This document shows positions 17,668 through 26,754 of a stretch of 64,000 nt of DNA, piece after piece; within the stretch, counting starts at the first letter, position 1, and the number at the start of each line of letters is the position of its first letter. The DNA is taken from assembly GCF_001908725.1 (NCBI RefSeq), contig NZ_CP018725.1, positions 3,286,001 to 3,350,000 of the forward strand, in the 5' to 3' direction. Under the pieces are notes generated by a model, which was given only the letters and a program-made list of their open reading frames with translations, was not told where the DNA came from and searched no databases. The stretch comes from Xanthomonas vesicatoria ATCC 35937. GTDB taxonomy: Bacteria > Pseudomonadota > Gammaproteobacteria > Xanthomonadales > Xanthomonadaceae. The position numbers were made by a program, and so were the translations under genes.

Positions 17668-18519
17668 ATGCGCTCCGACTACATTCTCACGCTGTCCTGC
17701 CCCGACCGCACCGGTATCGTGTATCGCGTGACCGGGCTGCTATTCGATCTTGCCTGCAACATTCTCGATGCCCAGCAATTCGGCGACGACGAAAGCGGCC
17801 GCTTCTTCTTGCGCGTACATTTCGACAAACCGCCGGCAACCGATATCGCCAGCCTGGAGCAGCAGTTTTCGGTGTTGGCCAATACGTTTCAGATGGACTG
17901 GCAATTGCACGATGCGCGTCGCCGCGCGCGGCTGCTGGTACTGGTGAGCAAGCACGGGCATTGCCTCAACGATCTATTGTTCCGCACGCATAGCCGGCAA
18001 CTGCCGGTGGAGATCGCCGCAGTGGTCTCCAACCATGCCGATTTCGCACCGCTGGCCGCCTCCTACGGCATCGACTTCCATCATCTGCCGGTGACCGCAG
18101 ACACACGCGCCGAACAGGAGGCGAAGCTGCTCGCGCTGATCGACGACCTGCGCATCGATCTGGTGGTGCTGGCGCGTTACATGCAGATTCTTTCGCCCGG
18201 CCTGTGCCGTGCGTTGGCCGGGCGCGCGATCAATATCCATCACAGCTTCCTGCCCAGCTTCAAGGGCGCGCAGCCGTACCACCAGGCGCACGCGCGCGGG
18301 GTCAAGATCATCGGTGCCACCGCGCATTACGTCACCGAAGACCTGGACGAAGGCCCGATCATCGAACAGGACGTCGCCCGCGTGGACCACGCCATGACTC
18401 CACGCGACCTGGTACGCCTGGGCAGCGACACCGAATCGCTGGTGCTTGCGCGCGCGGTGCGCCGTCATGTCGAACATCGCATCGTGCTCAACGGCCATCG
18501 TACGGTGGTGTTTCGCTAG
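17668..18519 (+). CDS. purU: Formyltetrahydrofolate deformylase
   Basis: Hydrolyses 10-formyl-THF to THF and formate, balancing C1 pools. The 283 residues match the family length. An N-terminal ACT domain (YILTLSCPDRTGIVYRVTGL) is followed by a formyltransferase-type domain with INIHHSFLPSFKGAQPYHQA, GATAHYVTEDLDEGPIIEQD and the catalytic Asn/His/Asp set in those motifs. The ATG at 17668 matches family starts better than the TTG at 17650. A role in disposing of C1 units from VanAB demethylation is conceivable but not indicated by linkage. Confidence 0.92.
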   Translation: MRSDYILTLSCPDRTGIVYRVTGLLFDLACNILDAQQFGDDESGRFFLRVHFDKPPATDIASLEQQFSVLANTFQMDWQLHDARRRARLLVLVSKHGHCLNDLLFRTHSRQLPVEIAAVVSNHADFAPLAASYGIDFHHLPVTADTRAEQEAKLLALIDDLRIDLVVLARYMQILSPGLCRALAGRAINIHHSFLPSFKGAQPYHQAHARGVKIIGATAHYVTEDLDEGPIIEQDVARVDHAMTPRDLVRLGSDTESLVLARAVRRHVEHRIVLNGHRTVVFR

Positions 18520-18654
18520 GGCAAGGTCGTTGGATCGATGTGACATATCCAGTGTGCTGACACAGCGAGCTACTTGGGTGGCTCGGGCGTCCAGTAACGG
18601 CAGGCGCAGTTCAATTGGGCAGTCAAGGCGAATGACGTCGAAAGTGAAACTGAT

Positions 18655-18685
18655 AAAGCCCGGCCCTTGCCAAAGCGGGGCTTCT
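18655..18685. terminator. Hairpin between purU and the AraC gene
   Basis: AAGCCC (18656) and GGGGCTT (ending 18683) can pair around a 15-nt loop between two convergent genes (purU plus strand, AraC minus strand). There is no long T-run. The rest of 18520-18799 holds no gene. Confidence 0.35.
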
Positions 18686-18799
18686 TGCAGGAGTTCGCCC
18701 AGGCGCAGAAGTCGTCACGCATCGATGCGCCAGCGTGAGCGCATTTGCTTGCAGTTGCGGGCGCTCGGCCTGAAGCCGCTGGATGCCGTTACAACGCGT

Positions 18800-19699
18800 T
18801 TACGGAACTGCAGTGCGCGCGTACTGTGATGGTGGGCTGCCAGTGTGGCGCGTAAATGCAACGCTGAAACTGCTGGCCGAGCCGTAGCCTACCTGTTGCG
18901 CTGCCTGCGCGACGCCAAGCCCTCGCTCTGACAGAAGCGTCTTGGCCAGCGCCATGCGCCATGCCAGCAGATATTCCATCGGTGCCACGCCCATCGCGCG
19001 ATGGAAACGCGTAAAAAACGATGACCTCGATAGTGCCGCTTCTTTGGCCAACGCGTCGATTGTCCACGCATGCGCCGGTGCACCGTGCATCGCGCGCACT
19101 GCCGCGGCCAAGCGCGCATCGGAGAGCGCGCGCACCAGGCCTGGTGTCGTATCGCCGGCTGTCAGTGAGCGTAATGCTTCGATCAACAGGACTTCCAGCA
19201 GGCGTGCAAGCACCGGCTCGCGTGCAGGTCGGTGTGCGCGTGCTTCTTCGCCAACCAGATGCACCAGCGTGGTGAGTCGCGGCTCGCCGCGCACATGCAC
19301 CAGGTGTGGCAGCAGCGAGACCAGGAGCGCGGCATCGGGCGAGCCGAATCTGCAGTGCCCAATCACGATGCGAAGATTCGCAGGTCCGTCCATGACGCCG
19401 ATGCGGAACGTGCCGTCGCCCATGTCGGTGGGCACCGTATGCGCTTGCCCGGCCGAGGCCTGCAGGCTAGAGAGCGTGACGGCGAGCATGGCGGGCGCCA
19501 GCACAAAATCGCCGGCTTGGAGAACGTAGGCCTGCCCATCTTCAAGCGCCAACCGGCACGCCCCTTCGATGACCGCGCAATAAAACGGGCCTGGGGCATC
19601 GGAGCGGTGCGCCGACCACGCACCAGCGCCAACGACAAGTTTGGAAAACTCTGCGGTTGGCCTGAGCAGCAAGACAACTTCGGCAAGCGGGTCGAGCAT
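18800..19699 (-). CDS. AraC-family regulator with cupin sensor domain
   Basis: 299 residues. The N-terminal half is a cupin-type sensor (FSKLVVGAGAWSAHR; FYCAVIEGACRLALEDG; LQAGDFVLAPAM). The C-terminal half holds two AraC HTH motifs (WTIDALAKEAALSRSSFFTRF; GVAQAAQQVGYGSASSFSVAF) and ends RHTGSPPSQYAR. It is divergent from an SDR gene (95-bp gap), its probable target. Confidence 0.85.
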   Translation of the reverse strand: MLDPLAEVVLLLRPTAEFSKLVVGAGAWSAHRSDAPGPFYCAVIEGACRLALEDGQAYVLQAGDFVLAPAMLAVTLSSLQASAGQAHTVPTDMGDGTFRIGVMDGPANLRIVIGHCRFGSPDAALLVSLLPHLVHVRGEPRLTTLVHLVGEEARAHRPAREPVLARLLEVLLIEALRSLTAGDTTPGLVRALSDARLAAAVRAMHGAPAHAWTIDALAKEAALSRSSFFTRFHRAMGVAPMEYLLAWRMALAKTLLSERGLGVAQAAQQVGYGSASSFSVAFTRHTGSPPSQYARTAVP

Positions 19700-19794
19700 T
19701 GGACTCTCGCAAATGAAATTTGCACTTTAGAATATCGAAAGTACGGCTTTGGCAGCTTACGGTACACCCCTCGTCCTATCACCGAGGGTGCTTC

Positions 19795-20553
19795 ATGCAA
19801 ACCGTACTCATCACTGGCTGCTCGTCCGGCTTTGGTCTGGCAACCGCCCACTACTTCCTGGAGCGCGACTGGAACGTGGTCGCCCCCATGCGCGGCCCGC
19901 GCAAGGGTCTGCTTCCTGAGTCTTCCTGTTTGAAGGTGTTGCAGCTCGATGTCACGGATGCGGTCAGCATTCAAACCGCGATCCACGCTGCTGGTGCCAT
20001 CGACGTTCTCGTCAACAACGCAGGCTTCGGTGCGCCCGCTCCGCTGGAGCTGGCAAGCCTGCAGTCGGTACGCGAGCTGTTCGAAACCAACACGTTCGGC
20101 ACGCTTGCGGTGACGCAAGCAGTATTGCCGCAGATGCGTGCGCGCCGCGCCGGGGTCGTTGTCAACGTGTCATCGAGCGCAACGCTCAAACCCCTCCCAC
20201 TGATCGGTGCCTACCGCGCTGCCAAGGCCGCGGTCAATGCGCTGAGCGAATCGTTGGCCGCCGAGCTGGAGGACTTCGGCATCCGCGTACGCGTCGTCTC
20301 GCCGGGCTCATGTGGGGAGACGGATTTCCGTGCCACCGCACGCACCGGTGTTCGCGGCATCGATGACGCCGTCTATGGAACTTTTATGCAGCAAACCCTG
20401 GCGCGAATGGGCGCATCGGCCGGCCCCGGGACGCAGTTGATCGATGTCGCGCAAGCCATCTGGCGCGCCGCCACCGACCCGGCTGCGCCGATGTTCATCC
20501 CCGCAGGCGCAGATGCAGAACGGTGGGCTGCCGAAGCGGCCTTGAGTGGCTAA
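19795..20553 (+). CDS. SDR-family oxidoreductase
   Basis: 252 residues of classical short-chain dehydrogenase: TGCSSGFGLATAHYF cofactor motif at the N-terminus, LVNNAGFGAP, and the catalytic YRAAKAAV motif. I chose the ATG at 19795 (MQTVLITGC); the frame continues upstream without homology. It is divergent from a cupin-AraC regulator, a pairing often seen around SDR genes. Substrate unknown. Confidence 0.82.
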   Translation: MQTVLITGCSSGFGLATAHYFLERDWNVVAPMRGPRKGLLPESSCLKVLQLDVTDAVSIQTAIHAAGAIDVLVNNAGFGAPAPLELASLQSVRELFETNTFGTLAVTQAVLPQMRARRAGVVVNVSSSATLKPLPLIGAYRAAKAAVNALSESLAAELEDFGIRVRVVSPGSCGETDFRATARTGVRGIDDAVYGTFMQQTLARMGASAGPGTQLIDVAQAIWRAATDPAAPMFIPAGADAERWAAEAALSG

Positions 20554-20726
20554 TAAACCGCTTGGAGTGTTTAACAGCCCTCTCGAACGCCGTACCGAAA
20601 TCAAAAGGCGAGAGGTAGAGTCACCGCGTATCGATTGCCGGGCAGGCCTGGGTTTCCGCGCGACGCAGCTGCGGGTGAGAACACGCGTTATCGTCAAGTC
20701 GTGTCGTAATGCGGTGTGTCGGTAAG

Positions 20727-20749
20727 ATGGCCGGCGCAGAGCCGGCCAT
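20727..20749. terminator. Strong short hairpin downstream of two convergent genes
   Basis: ATGGCCGGC and GCCGGCCAT form a perfect 9-bp stem with a 5-nt loop, located between the plus-strand SDR and the minus-strand hydrolase. Few T residues follow, so this is a terminator candidate only. Confidence 0.45.
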
Positions 20750-20767
20750 TTCACCTCAAGCACGGCA

Positions 20768-22717
20768 TCACCGCGCCGCGTTGGCGTTCATCACTGCATT
20801 GCGGTTGGCATCCAGATACTGCGCCGGGTCGCGCATGCCGGTGGTGTGGCATTGGCCGGTGGTGTGGCCGCGGTTGACGCCGCCCGGCAGCTGCGCATTG
20901 ACCTGCTCCACGGTGCCGTCTTCCGGGTCGTTCAAGACCAGGTCGGATGCGGCGTTGCAGTAGTCGTTGGTGTACCAGTGGGTCTTGGCGAACGAGGTGG
21001 TGTAGTAGTTGACCTTGGCGCGTGCGTCGGCGGGAATGCCGGCCAGCCAGGCCTTGGCGCCGTCGTAGGTCATGTCCGAATTGGTGCCGCAGCCCACCCC
21101 GAACCACGAGCCCACCGCGGCCAGTACGCCGGACAGATTGGTGCCCTGGTATGGCGTCCCCACCGACTGCATCACGCGCCCGCCGCTGGCGTTATCCAGA
21201 CCGCTCCAGTAGTACGCATACAGATGCAGTGCGGCCATGCCACCCTGGCTGTGCGCCACCGTGGAAAACGACGACCACTGGCTGGCGAACTGTGCGATGC
21301 GTTGCGCGAACTGGTCGTTGCTGCGGTTCTGTTTGGCATCCAGGAAGGTTGAGGCATTGGTGAACTGCGCCTGCGGCCACACCCCATTGGAGCAATAGCC
21401 GTGCACCAGTACCAGCTGCGAGCCAGTTGCCTGTGGTTGCGCCATCGCGGTGGCCAGCGTCGACGGGCGCGGCCCCATGCGCATGCTTTCGTCTATCGCC
21501 GCGCTGGAGCGCGCAATGCTGGCACGTCGCAACGCGGGCACCTGCAACGGCAGCGTGCCGGCCTGCGCCAGCGGGATGGAGTGGTCCGGGTCTTCGATAC
21601 GCAGCCCGCGTAGCGTGAAAGGCGCACGCGCACCGGCACGCGCAATCCAGCGTTCGTCCAGGCTCAGCGGCAACTGCCCCTGCTGCGGCGTCAGCATGCC
21701 GCCGATCCATGCCACCGGCACGTCCTTGCCCTTGGCATCGGTGCCCCACACCTGGCCGAACACCCGATAGTGCGACGGTGCGTTGCCGCGTGCAGCGACC
21801 GGCACTGCGATGCTGAGCCGGGTTCCATCGGCAGCGCGCGCGCTGAGCGCATTGCCGAGCAATCGCAACGAGGTATCCAGCACCGGCAGCACATGCTCGC
21901 TGGTGCGCACGAACGCCTGCCCGGCCTGGTCGTGGCCATGCACGATCACCTGCGCGATCCACGTACCCTCACGCGTTGGCTGGAAGTTGCCGCCGTACAC
22001 GCCGTCGCCGGCAGCGCCATCGTTGTGCGCACCATCGTCGGCCATCGGCAGGACGCGCACCGCGCCTTGCGGGTCGATCACGCGCAGGCTGGTGTCGTCG
22101 ATCTGTCCGGCCTGGCCCGCAAGCAATGTGGCCCCGCGCGCATCGTTGCCGCTGAGCATGGCGTTGAGCGTGAGCGACTTGCCCACCAGCTGCTGGCGGT
22201 CGCGCGGATACGAGGCCAGCTGCGTGCGCGGATCGCCTTCCATCAGGACATAGCCGCGCTGCGCCACCGGCGATGCGGATTGCAGGGTCAGCGACCAATC
22301 GCCGCTCTGCGCCGACTCCACCGCGTAACGCATGCCGCTGGTGCCGTTTTCCGCGCTGCCCAGCAGGGTGCGCTGCGCTTGCATCTGGGGCGTGGCAGCG
22401 GCGCGTGCACCGGCAACGCGTGGTGCGCTTACCGCCGCATCCCACGCTTGCTCGCCCGCCAGCACCATGAAACGCAGGTGGCCGTTTTCCACCGGCAGCG
22501 TGCCTTGCCACCGCGCCGCAGTTCCTGCGGGGGTCAGTTCCACCGGCAGCAACGTACTCTTGGACAGGATCGCCGACTCGGCCGGATCGGGCGCGCGCAT
22601 CTGCGCGAACTCCTCCGGTGGGCCGGCAAGCAATTTGGGCTGCAGCTCGGCCGCGGCCAGCGGCATGGACACGAGCGACAGGCTGCACATCAGCGATAAC
22701 AACGACGGCTTGGGCAT
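20768..22717 (-). CDS. Exported alpha/beta-hydrolase-like protein
   Basis: 649 residues. A signal peptide (LLSLMCSLSLVSMPLAAAE) is followed by about 400 residues of beta-rich, immunoglobulin-like extracellular sequence (VMEGDPRTQLASYPRDRQQ; GDGVYGGNFQPTREGTWIAQ). The C-terminal part is a lipase-like fold: LVLVHGYCSNGVW (oxyanion loop) and AHSQGGMAALHLY, whose Ser fits the G/A-x-S-x-G nucleophile elbow. AAGGAGAG precedes the ATG at 22717. Probably a secreted or periplasmic serine hydrolase; substrate unknown. A longer frame upstream has no signal-like start. Confidence 0.65.
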   Translation of the reverse strand: MPKPSLLSLMCSLSLVSMPLAAAELQPKLLAGPPEEFAQMRAPDPAESAILSKSTLLPVELTPAGTAARWQGTLPVENGHLRFMVLAGEQAWDAAVSAPRVAGARAAATPQMQAQRTLLGSAENGTSGMRYAVESAQSGDWSLTLQSASPVAQRGYVLMEGDPRTQLASYPRDRQQLVGKSLTLNAMLSGNDARGATLLAGQAGQIDDTSLRVIDPQGAVRVLPMADDGAHNDGAAGDGVYGGNFQPTREGTWIAQVIVHGHDQAGQAFVRTSEHVLPVLDTSLRLLGNALSARAADGTRLSIAVPVAARGNAPSHYRVFGQVWGTDAKGKDVPVAWIGGMLTPQQGQLPLSLDERWIARAGARAPFTLRGLRIEDPDHSIPLAQAGTLPLQVPALRRASIARSSAAIDESMRMGPRPSTLATAMAQPQATGSQLVLVHGYCSNGVWPQAQFTNASTFLDAKQNRSNDQFAQRIAQFASQWSSFSTVAHSQGGMAALHLYAYYWSGLDNASGGRVMQSVGTPYQGTNLSGVLAAVGSWFGVGCGTNSDMTYDGAKAWLAGIPADARAKVNYYTTSFAKTHWYTNDYCNAASDLVLNDPEDGTVEQVNAQLPGGVNRGHTTGQCHTTGMRDPAQYLDANRNAVMNANAAR

Positions 22718-22990
22718 GGCGACATCTCTCCTTGGACGTTGCGGATGCAATGCCGCCGCGCATGGCAACGGCATCGGATGCAGCGCCCCCTCGCCGCGAT
22801 TCGCCGATGGTTATACCTCGCACTTGTGACAGGGCTGCTGTGCGCTGCAACACCTCACGCACAGAAAAAAAGCCGACAGACGGGCAGTGCGCAGACTGTG
22901 GTCCAGGTCGTGGACAGGTCGATCATCCGCCCGTGTCTTGCTGGATCAACGCAAGGGTGTGGTCAATAGCGATCACGGAATGCGCGGGTG

Positions 22991-23878
22991 TCAGTCCAGC
23001 CCGGGGCGCGCGATGCGGGAGCGGTAGCGCTCCACCCACGCGACAGTCTGTGCGACACCGCCGAAGGGATAGAAGTGCAGGCTGACCGCTCCATGCGCTT
23101 CGGTGAGGCCAGTGGCCAGGCGATCCACAAAACGCTCCGGCCCGGTCGTCCCAAACAGCTTGCCGAGCGAAATGCCGTACTTGGACAGCATCGCTGTGCA
23201 TGCACCCACACCGCAGCGTGCGGCATACCGTGCGAGCACCGCCACACCGGCAGGACCGGGTACGCCCATACGCACGGGATGTTGGATGCCATGCGCGCGC
23301 AGCGCTTGCAACCATGCCAGCACGATGTCGGCATCGAACGCGAATTGGGTGACGATCAGCGGCGCCATGCCGCGCCCGGCGATGCTGCGACACTTACGGT
23401 CCAGCACATCCCACTGATCGGTTGCATGCATGCTCGGATGTCCTTCCGGATGTCCGGCCACGGCGATGGTCTGGATGCCCGAACGCTCGAACACGCCTGT
23501 CTCGATCAGCGACAAGCTGTCCGGAAACGGCCCTGCCGGAACAGGCGGATCACCCGCGATCACCAGGCAGCGCGCAACGCCGGCCTCATCGACGGCGCGC
23601 CTGACGAAGGTGTGGAGCGCATCGCGCGAGCCGATGCGGCGCGCGGAAAGATGCGGCATGGGTTGAAAGCCGAGTGCGCGCACCCTCCGTGCTGCTTCCA
23701 GGCGCGCGTCGTCGTCCTGATTGGGCAGGTAGGGGATGGCAATGGTTGAGCCACGCAGCATTCCAGGCGCCGCTGCAGCCAGCCCGGCAATGTCATTTGC
23801 GCTGATCTCCAGCGAGTAATCCGCGGTGAGGGCGCTGGCGAGGCTGGACGTCTCCGGATCGATCAAAGGTTGCGCCAT
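22991..23878 (-). CDS. Methylenetetrahydrofolate reductase-like protein (MetF fold)
   Basis: 295 residues resembling the TIM-barrel flavoprotein MTHFR. Visible are LEISANDIAGLAAAAP, ARRIGSRDALHTFVRRA, CLVIAGDPPVPAGPF (the family GD-P loop), GHPEGHPSM and LIVTQFAFDADIVLAWL, then VRMGVPGPAGVAVL. It is more divergent than housekeeping MetF. It lies 99 bp from a MetR-like gene on the same strand and close to the MesX/MesD genes, so a role in supplying or recycling methyl groups for methionine synthesis is likely. I use the ATG at 23878. Confidence 0.72.
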   Translation of the reverse strand: MAQPLIDPETSSLASALTADYSLEISANDIAGLAAAAPGMLRGSTIAIPYLPNQDDDARLEAARRVRALGFQPMPHLSARRIGSRDALHTFVRRAVDEAGVARCLVIAGDPPVPAGPFPDSLSLIETGVFERSGIQTIAVAGHPEGHPSMHATDQWDVLDRKCRSIAGRGMAPLIVTQFAFDADIVLAWLQALRAHGIQHPVRMGVPGPAGVAVLARYAARCGVGACTAMLSKYGISLGKLFGTTGPERFVDRLATGLTEAHGAVSLHFYPFGGVAQTVAWVERYRSRIARPGLD

Positions 23879-23977
23879 TATTTGGTGGTGATGGGGTGGG
23901 GGCGGTACGTCAGCGCTGATCGAGCCGAAAGGCAGGCATGGCACGCGTGCGCCTGGCGGGGGTATCCGGCAGTGGGC

Positions 23978-24883
23978 TCAGGATGTCGTGGCGGTGCTGG
24001 CGGCAGGCTGGCGCGCCAGTTCGATGAAGGCGCGCAGGTAGTCGATGGCGATATCGGCCTCGCGTGCGCCCAGGAAGATCTGCTTGGGGATGCCGCGCGC
24101 ACCAAGCCGGACCGGCACCACGTCCATCCTGGCCGCATATTCTTCGACCAGCCAGCGCGGCATCGCGGCCACGCCGCGGCCACTGGCCACCATCTGCATC
24201 ATGATGTCGGTGGTTTCGATCGCCTTGTGGCGCCGCGGCGTGACACCGGCTGGCAGCAGGAACTGGCTGTAGATATCCAGGCGATCGAGGTCCACCGGAT
24301 AGCTGATGAGGACTTCGCGCGTCAGCTGCTGGGGCTTGACGTAGGCAACCGACGCCAGCGCGTGGCCCTTGGCCACTACCAGCACCTGCTCGTAATCGAA
24401 CACCGGCTCGAACCGCAGCCCAGGCTTGTACAGCGGGTCGGGCGTAACCAGCAGATCGATCTCGTAGCCGAACAGTGCGCCGATACCGCCGAACTGGAAC
24501 TTCTGCTTGACGTCCACATCCACATCCGGCCAGGTGGCCAGATAAGGCGCCACCAGCTTGAGCAGCCACTGGTAACAGGGATGGCACTCCATGCCGATGC
24601 GCAGCGCGCCGCGTTCGCCCTGCGCAAACTGTCCCAGCCGCTCTTCGGCCAGATCCAGTTGCGGCAGCACCCGGTTCGCAACCGCCAGCAGATACTGGCC
24701 GGCCTGGGTCAGGCGCAGGCTACGTCCTTCGCGCAACCAGACGTCGGTGCCCAGCTGCTGCTCCAGCTTCTTCATGCTGTGGCTCAGCGCCGACTGGGTC
24801 AGGTTCAGCACGCCGGCGGCAGCGGTTAGCGAGCCTTGCTGCTCGACCTGCTGGACGATGGTGAGATGGATCCGCTCAAGCAT
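23978..24883 (-). CDS. LysR-family regulator, MetR-like
   Basis: 301 residues. It opens LERIHLTIVQQVEQQGSLTA with LTQSALSHSMKKLEQQLGTDVW, very like MetR. The effector domain has GMECHPCYQWLLKLV, YEIDLLVTPDPLYKPGL and SGRGVAAMPRWLVEEY, also MetR-like. MetR senses homocysteine and activates methionine genes. It is divergent from the FMN-reductase/mesX/mesD set and parallel to the MTHFR-like gene, so it probably controls both directions. Confidence 0.8.
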   Translation of the reverse strand: MLERIHLTIVQQVEQQGSLTAAAGVLNLTQSALSHSMKKLEQQLGTDVWLREGRSLRLTQAGQYLLAVANRVLPQLDLAEERLGQFAQGERGALRIGMECHPCYQWLLKLVAPYLATWPDVDVDVKQKFQFGGIGALFGYEIDLLVTPDPLYKPGLRFEPVFDYEQVLVVAKGHALASVAYVKPQQLTREVLISYPVDLDRLDIYSQFLLPAGVTPRRHKAIETTDIMMQMVASGRGVAAMPRWLVEEYAARMDVVPVRLGARGIPKQIFLGAREADIAIDYLRAFIELARQPAASTATTS

Positions 24884-24909
24884 TCAGATGATCCGAATTC
24901 ATGGATTGT

Positions 24910-24932
24910 TGAAATAACACCATTTTACTTCA
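24910..24932. promoter_or_regulatory. Possible MetR-type half-sites
   Basis: TGAA at 24910-24913 and TTCA at 24929-24932 lie in the gap between the MetR-like gene and the FMN reductase. The half-sites match the MetR consensus, but the 15-nt spacing is not the standard N5, so the call is weak. Confidence 0.25.
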
Positions 24933-24979
24933 TCGAATGCGAGCCCTAGCATCAGGATTCGTCGTTCCAGGTGACCCGC

Positions 24980-25573
24980 ATGACTGTCAACGTGCCACCC
25001 CCGCTCCGCGTCGTCGCGGTCTCCGGCGGGCTGCAACGTCCCTCCAAAGCCATCGCCCTGGCCGAGCATCTGCTGGCCTTGATCGCCGACGCAGTGCCAT
25101 GCCAGCAGCATCTGGTGGAACTGGGGGCGTTGGCGCCGCAGTTCGCTGGCGCAGTCTGGCGCTCCCAGCTGCCCGCAGCGGTGGAGCAGGAGCTTGCAGC
25201 CGTGGAGCAAGCCGACGTGGTGGTGGTGACCACGCCGGTCTATCGCGGTTCCTTTACCGGGTTGTTCAAGCACTTCTTCGACTTCATCCATCAGGATGCC
25301 TTGATCGACACGCCAGTCCTGTTGGCGGCAACTGGCGGCAGCGAGCGCCATGCGTTGGTGATCGATCATCAACTGCGGCCGCTTTTCAGTTTCTTCCAGG
25401 CACGCACGTTGCCGCTGGGCGTCTACGCCACCGACCGCGACTTCCTGGACTACCGCGTGCACAACGATGCCCTGGCCGAGCGGGCCAGGCTGGCAGTGCA
25501 ACGGGCACTGCCGCTGATCAGATTGACGCGGCAGGCTGGCGTCATCCCCACAGAAAACGTGGCCGCGGCCTGA
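24980..25573 (+). CDS. NADPH-dependent FMN reductase (MsuE/SsuE-like)
   Basis: 197-residue flavodoxin-fold reductase: RVVAVSGGLQRPSKAIALAE at the FMN phosphate loop, VVVTTPVYRGSFTGLFKHFFDF, and LLAATGGSERHALVIDHQL. Such enzymes supply reduced FMN to two-component monooxygenases. The ATG at 24980 has AGGTGA upstream; a GTG at 24971 is the other option. It is followed by mesX (169-bp gap), a putative oxygenase, so it may feed electrons to the MesX/MesD methionine route. Confidence 0.8.
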   Translation: MTVNVPPPLRVVAVSGGLQRPSKAIALAEHLLALIADAVPCQQHLVELGALAPQFAGAVWRSQLPAAVEQELAAVEQADVVVVTTPVYRGSFTGLFKHFFDFIHQDALIDTPVLLAATGGSERHALVIDHQLRPLFSFFQARTLPLGVYATDRDFLDYRVHNDALAERARLAVQRALPLIRLTRQAGVIPTENVAAA

Positions 25574-25742
25574 GGGCCATCCGGCCAAACTGCCTGAGTG
25601 ACTACCACGCTGCTTGCCGGGCAAAGAATCGATCGGCGATTGCTCGCCGCGCTTGGCGTCCCGGCTTCCATCCAGCAGACATCCAATCCTGCGCAGCGAA
25701 GTGCGCTCGTCTCTCATTTCGGAAACAAGGCGTCAGCTTGCA

Positions 25743-26726
25743 ATGACTCAAGAATTCACCTTCAGCATCAAAAGCCAGCGGTTCGACGAAGACTACCGTC
25801 CCGCAGCCAATACGCGGAATACCACGAATTTCGCCAACCTGGCCAGGGGCCAGCGTCGGCAGGAAAATCTGCGTAACACGCTTGCAATGATCGACAACCG
25901 CTTCAACGACCTGGCGCATTGGGATAACCCCAAGCGCGACCGCTACGCTGTCGAACTGGACATCATCTCTGTCGAGATGGATATCGATGCGAGCGAAAAC
26001 GGCGATGTATTTCCGTTGATCGAGATATTGAAGCCCAGCATCCTCGACAAGACGACCGGCGCGCGCATCGACGGCATTGCAGGGAACAATTTTTCCTCCT
26101 ACGTGCGCGACTACGATTTCAGCGTGTTGCTGCCGGCGCACAACCAGGACGCATCCGGCTTCAGCATCCCGAATGATTTCGGCAGCCTGCATGGAAAGCT
26201 GTTCAAGCACTTCGTGGACTCGGACGCCTACACGGCGCGTTTCGCCAAGCCGCCGGTCATCTGCATCAGCGTCTCCAGCAGCAGGGTCTATCACCGAACC
26301 GGCAATCGGCACCCCGTCTTGGGCATCGAATACATGCAGGACGAATTTTCCCTGACCGATCGTTACTTCGAGAAGATGGGCCTGCAGGTGCGCTATTTCA
26401 TGCCTCCCAACAGCGTCGCCCCGTTGGCGTTTTACTTCTTCGGCGACCTGCTCAACGACTACACCAATCTGGAGCTGATCGGCACCATCAGCACCATGGA
26501 AACGTTCCAGAAGATCTACCGGCCAGAAATCTACAACGCCAATTCCGCGGCCGGCGCTATCTATCAGCCGAGCCTGAAACATCAGGATTATTCGGCGACC
26601 CAGATCGTCTACGACCGGCAAGAGCGCAGCCAGCTCGCGGTGACGCAGGGGAAATTCACCGAGGAGCATTTCATCAGGCCCTACGGACGTCTTCTTGCGC
26701 AGTGGGCCTCCCGCCATGCGCCTTGA
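25743..26726 (+). CDS. mesX: MesX (DUF1852), partner of short methionine synthase
   Basis: 327 residues of the DUF1852 family (TQEFTFSIKSQRFDEDYRPA; NTRNTTNFANLARG; RQENLRNTLAMIDNRFN). Members are named MesX, a putative oxygenase required by the short B12-independent methionine synthase MesD. The family length and the immediate downstream mesD copy fit. There is no signal peptide, so it is cytosolic. Its biochemistry is not established; an FMN reductase gene just upstream supports a reductive or oxygenase step. ATG at 25743. Confidence 0.82.
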   Translation: MTQEFTFSIKSQRFDEDYRPAANTRNTTNFANLARGQRRQENLRNTLAMIDNRFNDLAHWDNPKRDRYAVELDIISVEMDIDASENGDVFPLIEILKPSILDKTTGARIDGIAGNNFSSYVRDYDFSVLLPAHNQDASGFSIPNDFGSLHGKLFKHFVDSDAYTARFAKPPVICISVSSSRVYHRTGNRHPVLGIEYMQDEFSLTDRYFEKMGLQVRYFMPPNSVAPLAFYFFGDLLNDYTNLELIGTISTMETFQKIYRPEIYNANSAAGAIYQPSLKHQDYSATQIVYDRQERSQLAVTQGKFTEEHFIRPYGRLLAQWASRHAP

Positions 26727-26754
26727 TCAACCAGAACCCAAGACATCGCCCATC